Of a DNA stretch of 64,000 nt, positions 57,247 through 64,000 are shown piece after piece; the stretch's first letter is position 1; each line of letters opens with the position of its first letter. The position numbers were made by a program, and so were the translations under genes. This stretch comes from Euglena gracilis (Eukaryota; Euglenida; Euglenophyceae; Euglenales). The stretch is taken from the NCBI GenBank assembly GCA_039621445.1, contig CP154955.1:23398064-23462063 (forward strand), written 5' to 3'. The notes below the pieces were generated by a model, which saw only the letters and a list, made by a program, of their open reading frames with translations, was not told the origin of the DNA and did not search any database.

Positions 57247-60200
57247 TGCCCTGAGGGAAATGGGGGGAGAGTGCCGGAAGGACGGCAAGCTGGAACCCGG
57301 GAGGGGACCGTGGAGAGCAGCCGCCTTCCCAATAAAAAAGAAAAGCGGGAAGTGGAGACTGGTGTGCGATTACGCGCTCACCAACAAGCAGCTGCAGCCG
57401 GACAGCTACCCGCTGCCCCTCACCGAGGAGATCGTGGCCGAGCAAGCAAGATGTGAGCTGTTCAGCACAGTGGACCTCCGGGATGCCTTCCATCAAGTCG
57501 CCCTTGACGCCGAGTCCCGGCCAATCACCAACATCCAAATGCCGGGCGGCCTGTGGCAGTGGACTGTGGTCCCACAAGGGATCAATGTGGGCCCGGCACT
57601 GCTGCAACGGGACATCGATGCGACGTGTGCCGGACTGCAAAGGCACTCAAGGCCGTACTTTGATGACATCATCATCTGCACCAAAAGAAAAGTCGGCCAA
57701 TCGGAAGAAGACTTCCTGAAGGCCCATGCCGCAGATGTCCGGGAGACGCTGGCAGCGCTCGAGCGCGACAAGTGGGTCTCGGACCCCAAGAAGGTGAAGC
57801 TGTTCATGCGCCGAGTGGAGTTTGTCGGCCATGTGCTGGGAGGAGGAAGAAGGTCACCAGCCCCAGGGAAGCTGGCAGCTGTCCAGAAGTGGGAGCTGCC
57901 CAAGAACGTCTCCAGCCTCCGGGCATTTTTGGGGCTGTGCAATTATTACAGCGGATACGTGCGAATGTTCGCCGAATATGCGGCACCGCTGCAGGAAAAG
58001 CTGAAGCTGCCCCGGGAGCTCGCCAAAGCAGGCAGCAAACACCCGGTGACATGGACCAAGGAGGAAGAGAAGGCATTCGAGCGCCTGAAGCAGGCACTCG
58101 TGGCGGACCTCGAGCTGTACCACATGGACCCCACCAAGCCGTTTGTCCTTCGGACAGATGCATCGGACTATGCGGTGGGTGCGGCGCTGGAGCAGTTCCC
58201 ACTGGTGGAAGGACTCCCGTCCCTCGCGGACATCAAGCCAGGTGCCTCCATCCCCGTGGCCTTCATGAGCCGCAAGCTCACCGATGGCCAACGGCAGAAG
58301 TGGGACACCAGGGACAAGGAGACGTATGCAATCGTCTCCGCCCTGGACAAGTGGGCGCCGTACATTCTGGACAACGAGGTGCTGGTGCTGACAGACCACA
58401 AGAGCCTACAAGGGTGGTACAAAGAGCATGTCGCAGGAGTCGGCCCACAAGGCCGCCGAGCAAGGTGGCATGCAAAGCTCAACAACTTCCGGCTGGAAGT
58501 CATCCATGTGCCAGGCCAAGCAAACACCATCGGAGATGCGCTCTCAAGATGGGCATATCCCGCCAGCCAAGGCTTCAAGGACATCACCTGGCATGGCACC
58601 GATCAAGACACGAAAGAAATGCAAAAGCAAATCCAGAAGGAGAAGGAAGAGGAGAGATCGTGTCCAAAGGCCACTCACCCAATCGACACAGCCACCGAAG
58701 AAAAGCAAGTATGCATCATACGACTCAAGCACAAAACCACCGAGAACACCGAAGTGGCAGTGACCACCCGAGCACAGATGAAAAAGAACCAGGCAGCACC
58801 AACAGCCAAGGGGTCCACCGACATGGAGACGCCAAGCCCAGCACATCAAGGCACAGCAAGACCCACCAGACCCACCAGAGAAGCCAGCAGCATGCCAAAG
58901 AAAAACGAAAAGCCAGCAGTCCCACAGACCAGCAGCAAATCAGCCAAGGACTCAGTGGAGGACGAGGAGGACGTGGTGGAAATCACAGCACCCACAGCAG
59001 AAACACCCAAGGAAAAGGATGCCACAACATCAACCGCCGACCCAACAACCTCATCACCCCATCAACATCCCGACACCTCTATCATGCAGCCGCAACCTCC
59101 GTCTTCCAGCATCCCAGCACCCTTACCATCCTCATCATCACCCGACATCCCAACATCCTCCCCAACCACATCTGCCCCTGATCATCCCATCACCGACCCC
59201 GCAGACGCCGAGGAGGACATCGACATCTACACCATGGACTGGGGACCGCACTACGAGAAGTGCCCCAGATGGCAAACCGTGTGGCACGACACCAAGATCG
59301 GAGACCCGTGGCCCAAGGGCTACCGGGTTGAACACAAGAGGCTCCTGAAGGATGGGGTCTGGTGCGTGCCAACGGGCCTGGTGGGCAAGGTCCTCAGAGC
59401 ACAGCATGCCCAAACGGGCCATTGGGCAGGCGAGATGCTGATGAAGGAGGCTCACCGTTTCTTCCAGTTCGCCGACGAGGAGGAGGCAAAGAAGCTGGCC
59501 GAGAGGATGCAGAAAATCTGCAGCTACTGCCAAGCAGTGGAACACCCCCATCAGCCGCTGCACCTGAAGGTGACACCGACACCGGTGCCACCCCACATCA
59601 TGACCAGCGTCTGCATCGACCTGTTTGTGATGCCCGAGGTGGAGTTCGAGGGCAAGCTGTTCAATGTCGTCGCGGGCTGCGTCGACAGACACAGCGGCTG
59701 GGTGGTGGCCACGGCACACCACACGAGGGGGTTGACGGCAGCCAAGGTCGCCAAGGCGATGTACCGCAAGTGGTGGTCGCCCCATGGGATCCCAAGCGTG
59801 ATCACCTCGGACAGGGGGCCCCACTTCGCAGGAGCGTGGTGGCGAACCATGTGTGCCCTGCAAGGCGTGCGGCATGCTTACTCCCAAGCACACCACCACC
59901 CCGCCAACGGCAGAGCAGAGCAGATGGGGGCACAGCTGCAGAAGCAGCTGCGGCACATCCACGAGGAGAAAGGAATTCCGTGGGTGGAAGCACTCCCCAT
60001 CGCTGTCCAACGCCTCAACGACAAAGAAGGACCAAGCAGGTTGTCACCATATGAAGTGCTCTATGGAAGGCACCGGCCGTATGCTGGTGTCCCCTACGAG
60101 CCACCCACCAAGGCCGAAGATGCAGTCAGCTTCTTCGAGCGGCAGAAGCTGGTGGACAAGAAAGTCGCAGACACCGTGAACCAGCTGCATCAAAAAAAGA

Positions 60201-60832
60201 CCGAGCAGTTGAACAAGCGACGCAAGGAGCTGCCACCACTGCAAGTGGGCAGCAAGGCGTGGTACCTGCGGCCAAGGGGCAGGCCAGGGGAGAAGCTGGA
60301 GAGCTACTGGCTGGGCCCATGCCGCGTGATGGAGAGGAGGAGTGAGCACGGCTACGTGGTGGAACTGCAGGAAGGAAGGATGCAAGAAGCACACCGGTGC
60401 CAGCTGAAGGCGTACACAGAGGGCGATGAAGAGCTGGGATCACCGGTGAAGCTATTCCACTTCAAGCAGGCCCGGTCAGATCCTCCAACCGGGATCGATG
60501 AGTGGAACGTCGAAAAAGTGGTGACCCACCGAAGAACGCCAGGAGGAGAGTTGGAGTTCAAGGTGCAGTGGGAAGGTTCCACCGAACTCACCTGGGAACC
60601 ACTGCACCATTTCTTCCACAGCTACAGTCAGCCCATCGTTGATTACTTCCAGAAGAAGAACCTGAAGGAGGATGTCATGGCCCATCTGGCCAAACACCCA
60701 ACAGAGGTGTCCAGGGTGTGGCTGTCAGCAGTAGAAGGAGGACCGAGGCAAGACAAGAAGTGGCCACTTGAGTGGGAAGAGCCCCCCACTGAGTGGACAT
60801 GGGAGGAGAAGGAGGCGAACCAGCAGCTGTGA
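57218..60832 (+). CDS. Pol part 3: RT, RNase H, integrase, chromodomain
   Basis: An intact frame of about 1200 codons. The first codon at 57218 is not an ATG and the frame is the continuation of pol. RT (57300-57960) shows STVDLRDAFHQVALD, VVPQGINVGP and the catalytic YFDDIIIC. RNase H (58140-58450) shows LRTDASDY, DKETYAI and LTDHKSL. A low-complexity linker of about 190 residues (58660-59215) separates it from the integrase. The integrase has an HHCC finger (HAQTGHW, CSYC) and the DDE triad in CIDLFV, ITSDRGPHF and NGRAEQM (59600-59930). The chromodomain is at 60490-60660 (DEWNVEKVVTHR, LEFKVQWEG, LTWEPLHHF) and in such elements binds modified histones to direct integration. All catalytic residues are present. 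Confidence 0.95.
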   Translation: MIHLRGERHDALREMGGECRKDGKLEPGRGPWRAAAFPIKKKSGKWRLVCDYALTNKQLQPDSYPLPLTEEIVAEQARCELFSTVDLRDAFHQVALDAESRPITNIQMPGGLWQWTVVPQGINVGPALLQRDIDATCAGLQRHSRPYFDDIIICTKRKVGQSEEDFLKAHAADVRETLAALERDKWVSDPKKVKLFMRRVEFVGHVLGGGRRSPAPGKLAAVQKWELPKNVSSLRAFLGLCNYYSGYVRMFAEYAAPLQEKLKLPRELAKAGSKHPVTWTKEEEKAFERLKQALVADLELYHMDPTKPFVLRTDASDYAVGAALEQFPLVEGLPSLADIKPGASIPVAFMSRKLTDGQRQKWDTRDKETYAIVSALDKWAPYILDNEVLVLTDHKSLQGWYKEHVAGVGPQGRRARWHAKLNNFRLEVIHVPGQANTIGDALSRWAYPASQGFKDITWHGTDQDTKEMQKQIQKEKEEERSCPKATHPIDTATEEKQVCIIRLKHKTTENTEVAVTTRAQMKKNQAAPTAKGSTDMETPSPAHQGTARPTRPTREASSMPKKNEKPAVPQTSSKSAKDSVEDEEDVVEITAPTAETPKEKDATTSTADPTTSSPHQHPDTSIMQPQPPSSSIPAPLPSSSSPDIPTSSPTTSAPDHPITDPADAEEDIDIYTMDWGPHYEKCPRWQTVWHDTKIGDPWPKGYRVEHKRLLKDGVWCVPTGLVGKVLRAQHAQTGHWAGEMLMKEAHRFFQFADEEEAKKLAERMQKICSYCQAVEHPHQPLHLKVTPTPVPPHIMTSVCIDLFVMPEVEFEGKLFNVVAGCVDRHSGWVVATAHHTRGLTAAKVAKAMYRKWWSPHGIPSVITSDRGPHFAGAWWRTMCALQGVRHAYSQAHHHPANGRAEQMGAQLQKQLRHIHEEKGIPWVEALPIAVQRLNDKEGPSRLSPYEVLYGRHRPYAGVPYEPPTKAEDAVSFFERQKLVDKKVADTVNQLHQKKTEQLNKRRKELPPLQVGSKAWYLRPRGRPGEKLESYWLGPCRVMERRSEHGYVVELQEGRMQEAHRCQLKAYTEGDEELGSPVKLFHFKQARSDPPTGIDEWNVEKVVTHRRTPGGELEFKVQWEGSTELTWEPLHHFFHSYSQPIVDYFQKKNLKEDVMAHLAKHPTEVSRVWLSAVEGGPRQDKKWPLEWEEPPTEWTWEEKEANQQL

Positions 60833-62104
60833 GGGGCAGAAGCCCCCAGAACCCCAGCGACGGGGCCGCCAGCAAGAGGAGAGACAGTAAAACCGCAGAG
60901 ACAAAAACACCCCACCAGCACAAGAGAAAATGGCGAAGAGCCACCACAGCACCCAACGAGAAACGGGAGAGACCGACACCAGCCGAGGGAACAGCAAGCC
61001 AGGAAGGGGAGAGCCCCAAAAACGCCCAAGCCCACGCAGGCCAAAAGAGAGGCCCACCATAGGCGCCCGGTCGGGTCCACCTGGCCTAGACAACGGCAGA
61101 AGCGGCAACCTCAACATAGCTCCCACCTCCAACAGCACCCTCAGCTTCCAGCTTCCCCAACCTCTCCCCACAACCCATACATCAGCTCCGTACCCCAGTG
61201 CCACCCCAATCCCGCAGCCCCGCAGTTCCCCTCACCACAGCCTCCGACCCACCGACCCGTCTCCCACCGCACCGCACCGCAGCACACCGACCAGTCACCA
61301 CGCAGCACCGCCCGAACACGTGCCCCCATGGCACGTCCCACCCCATGCACGGTACCATGCGACCCAACGCAGCCGTGCGTGCCCGTGTGGCACCGAGCCC
61401 GAGCCTGCCTCACCCAGGTCTGACGGTTCGTACCCAGGCTTCCCAGTGACCCGTCCCTCGCATCCCAGGCGGGTAGGGGGCCCACCACCGGAGGGACCGG
61501 CCCTAAAGGCCCAGCCGGCCCACGGTGCGACCTGGCGGACCGGACCCAGCCGGCCGCCGCCCGTTTGCCCCGGCTACCCAAGCCTGAGGGGGGCGGGGGG
61601 GAAAGCGGAAAAGCCTGCTGCCAACCTGGGGTGAGTAAGGGGGTTTGGGCAGTACCATCGTTTTGTTCAATCTGCATCGTTTACCGTATCGTTTTATCTG
61701 CATCCTGGTGCCCATCGTCAGATTTTCGCAATTCAACAGTGCAGCGCAGCTGTGGGCAGTGCGGTTCGGCGAGCAGCACAGGAGGCTGTGCCGTCATCAC
61801 CGCTGAGTTTCAGTCTACTGAAATTGAGTGGGCCTCCAAAAAAAGGGCCTCAAAAACGTTTGTGGAACATCATCAGTGGGGTACCCCTGCTGAAAGAAAG
61901 TTTTGAAGGATACCGAGATGGATGGCTTTTGACGGGAAAAAGGGGCCGGAGCCCCCACCGTAAGTTTTTGAGGTGGCCCTCACCCTTTCATCTTCTGAAG
62001 CCGGGCAGACCGTTTAAGAAGATGACGGCGCATAGCCAGCACCGTAGCTCGGCCAAGAACTCCTGAGCTATTGGTGACGGGCTCGGCGCATTGTTTGCGG
62101 CAGA
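60833..62104. other. Retroelement 3' flank and non-coding DNA
   Basis: From 60833 to about 61060 the sequence is purine-rich and probably still element 3' UTR. From 61090 to 61640 it is C-rich and a Pro/Ser/His-rich frame stays open, without domain or repeat structure. I see nothing definite from 61640 to 62104. Confidence 0.4.
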
Positions 62105-62423
62105 CAGGAGATCCTACGGAGGTAGGTCGCCGGCGCGTAGTACCAAGCCGAGTATCGCTCGAGTAGCTTATTTGGTAAGGCACTGGGCTCACACGAGGGA
62201 GGTTGTTGGTTCGAGACCCAGGTCCCGCCGTGTGAGTCCTGATCGATCCCGTACGGGCAGAGGGCATACCGCGGGGATCGATCGGCGCGTGAGGCTGCGC
62301 ATGTGGACGAACGTTGATCGGTCGGAATACCACGGGCGTGGCCCCTCGCTGGCGGACGAGCCACGGCAAGTAGTATGAGCTGCCCCGTGGCCGTCCAACA
62401 GCGGGTGGCTAAACCTACATACA
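62105..62423 (+). repeat. 319-bp repeat with tRNA-Val-like SINE module, copy 1
   Basis: Starts CAGGAGATCCTACGGAGG and ends CCTACATACA. About 50 bp in, the module at 62157-62229 has a D-arm-like TAGCTTATTTGGTAAGGCA (A box) and a perfect B box GGTTCGAGACC. Between them CTCACAC sits at the anticodon-loop position, as in tRNA-Val(CAC). The anticodon stem does not pair well and the acceptor stem is absent, so this is a tRNA-derived element and not a tRNA gene. Confidence 0.72.
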
Positions 62424-62776
62424 TGGTAGCAAAGGAACCCGTCTAATGCCACACGAACCGGGAAATCAGAGCCTGACCCCACGGCGCCCGGAAGGCGGAG
62501 GCGGACGCGCCGATACTAGGGCGACTGAAACTCCTACACCGGTCCAAAGCCTCAAGCCGATGCGCTCCAAGGCGGCAGAGCCCGTGGAAGTCGACAACAC
62601 GTAAACTGCCGGCAACAGTAAACCCGAGCTGCAGGGGTCGGCAGCCTGGTGACGCAGTACTCGTGAGAGGCACTCAGCCAACTAGGGCCGTGTGAGGCAT
62701 AACCCGAGCTGCAGGGGCCACGGCCATAGTGACGCAGTGGGCTAGTGTAGGAAGGCTCTTGGGAGGGGAGTGTGTG

Positions 62777-63095
62777 CAGGAGATCCTACGGAGGTAGGTC
62801 GCCGGCGCGTAGTACCAAGCCGAGTATCGCTCGAGTAGCTTATTTGGTAAGGCACTGGGCTCACACGCGGGGGGTTGTGGGTTCGAGACCCAGGTCCCGC
62901 CGTGTGAGTCCGGATCGAACCCGTACGGGCAGAGGGCATACCGCGGGGATCTATCGGCGCGTGAGGCTGCGCACGTGGACGAACGTTGATCGGTCGGATT
63001 ACCACGGGCGTGGTCCCTCGCTGGCGGACGAGCCACGGAAAGTAGTATGAGCTGCCCCGTAGCCGTCCAACAGCGGGTGGCTAGACCTACATACA
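62777..63095 (+). repeat. 319-bp repeat with tRNA-Val-like SINE module, copy 2
   Basis: Direct repeat of copy 1, offset by exactly 672 bp along its whole length, with about 15 to 20 differences. The B box GGTTCGAGACC lies at 62880-62890. Between the copies a shorter word AACCCGAGCTGCAGGGG occurs twice (about 62625 and 62702), each followed by GTGACGCAGT. The whole region may therefore be a small tandem array. Confidence 0.72.
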
Positions 63096-64000
63096 CACAT
63101 CCCCCCAAAGTAAATCCCAAAGGCCTTGAAGACAAAAACGGCCATTGGGGCTCAGGCTCAGTTGTGCTCAAAGTCCCGTCGGGCTGATGATGATAGGAAA
63201 ATACTGAGCGAGGGAGGCTCCTCCTTCCCTCGTCTTTGTTTCCCCCTGGGAGTGCTAGACCCCCCTCCCTCCAGGTAACACCCCTCCTGTGGGCGGCGGC
63301 GGCCTGAGCGCATGCGCACACAAAGTAGCGGAACCCTCCGCTACTACCTGACCACCCCCTTTCTGCATTTGCCTTCCGCAGGCTCCCTTGTTTCCATGGA
63401 TTCAATCTGATTTGTGCATTGGAATTCAATTGTTGAAGTTCAATTGTTCAATTCAATCAAATTCAAAGATTTCAAAGAAACCAAAGGAAACTGCCAAAGG
63501 AGAAATTACCTTCAAGGAGATCAAAGAAAACCTCAAGGAATTGGCCTACCAGGAGCGCCCCAAGGCAATTTCAAAGGTACTTGCTGGATTTGGCTGGGCT
63601 AAGTGGCTATAAGGGTGGGAAGCACCCCCTGAAAACCCCTAGCACCCAGGCTTTTCCGCCCCCCCTCTGTCCCCCCTCAATTTCCCCCCCTGCGAGGGCC
63701 CACCTAAGCGGCTCCGCAGACCCCCAGAGGCATCGCAGGAGGCACCCCCCTCCACTCCGCCGCCGGGAATACTAAAAAATGGATCCCAACCCATTCCAAG
63801 CACCCACGGAGCTTCCCAGGGCCTCCGTGGGGGCTGAGCCCACCCGCGCACCCCCCCTCGCCGGATCCGTGACCCGGGACCCACCCTGCCGGAACCCCAG
63901 CGAGACCGGGACCCCCCCTGGGAAACTGGTAGCAGAGGCTTACGACCCTACCCCACACAACAACCCATTCCTCGCGGCCCACTCTGAGGTGAACCTTCAG
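63096..64000. other. No gene seen
   Basis: AT-moderate sequence with a 'caattgttcaattcaatcaaattcaaag' stretch near 63430-63470, then C-rich DNA to the window end. Open frames here lack protein sense. A gene continuing beyond the window cannot be excluded. Confidence 0.4.

Larger units (their letters stand above)
52283..60832 (+). mobile_element. Ty3/gypsy chromovirus with methyltransferase domain
   Basis: Gag, a cytosine methyltransferase-like domain, aspartic protease, reverse transcriptase, RNase H, integrase and C-terminal chromodomain follow in order on the plus strand. RT before integrase plus a chromodomain places it among Ty3/gypsy chromoviruses. No 5' LTR is present. The left edge is an abrupt junction with the macrosatellite at 52282/52283, in the gag frame. 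No 3' LTR could be defined because there is no partner. A purine-rich run near 60999-61011 may be the polypurine tract. The ORFs lie in frames that step by +1 at each boundary. Confidence 0.93.

Noticed and set aside
60833-61640. 3' LTR of the chromovirus
   Set aside because: No matching 5' LTR exists in the window and no TG..CA pair or target duplication could be recognised, so the limits cannot be set.
62189-63429. Minus-strand frames containing ALPNKLLERYSAWYYAP
   Set aside because: This is the reverse translation of the tRNA-like module, a well-known source of spurious proteins.

Overview
This is a nuclear contig from a eukaryote, most likely a photosynthetic protist with a repeat-rich genome and large introns. 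The genes are split into short GC-rich exons separated by AT-richer introns. Most introns have GT-AG borders and are full of (GT)n, poly-C and poly-G tracts. One gene is a plastid-type NAD(P)-binding epimerase-like protein with a long N-terminal targeting extension. Another is a large secreted protein with EGF, CUB-like and DUF4215 modules. A chromerid or other alveolate-type alga, or a prasinophyte-like alga, would fit. The species cannot be fixed from the sequence alone. There is no operon, CRISPR array or other bacterial feature.

Layout, left to right. 0.6-3.1 kb: 3' part of an unrecognised plus-strand gene. 3.1-5.9 kb: non-coding, with a 407-bp hAT-like MITE that has perfect 17-bp TIRs and an 8-bp target duplication. 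6.0-14.1 kb: a GC-rich LINE (ORF1; ORF2 = endonuclease, reverse transcriptase, RNase H), bounded at both ends by (CCCACA)n and broken by two frameshifts. 15.6-16.45 kb: C-terminal exons of a universal-stress-protein gene. 18.8-24.0 kb: the nine-exon SDR/epimerase gene. 27.0-36.1 kb: the secreted EGF/CUB/DUF4215 gene with about 14 exons. 37.4-43.1 kb: nested DNA elements with related TIRs and a dense cluster of GCGCAAATGCGC-like hairpins. 44.15-46.13 kb: two arrays of a 54-bp Thr/Ser/Pro-encoding minisatellite. 46.69-52.28 kb: exactly five tandem copies of a 1.12-kb unit. 52.28-60.83 kb: a Ty3/gypsy chromovirus whose polyprotein contains a cytosine-C5 methyltransferase-like domain between gag and protease. 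62.1-63.1 kb: two 319-bp repeats with a tRNA-derived (Val-like) module.

Three host genes can be read with confidence, all on the plus strand: the stress protein, the plastid epimerase and the secreted/membrane-anchored protein. Exon phases match across most of their junctions, which is the main evidence for the models. About two thirds of the window is transposons, satellites and intronic repeats. The most notable object is the methyltransferase-bearing chromovirus directly abutting the five-copy macrosatellite. Next is the hairpin-rich TIR element family. All exon borders were read by eye from splice signals, reading frame and protein sense, without transcript support.
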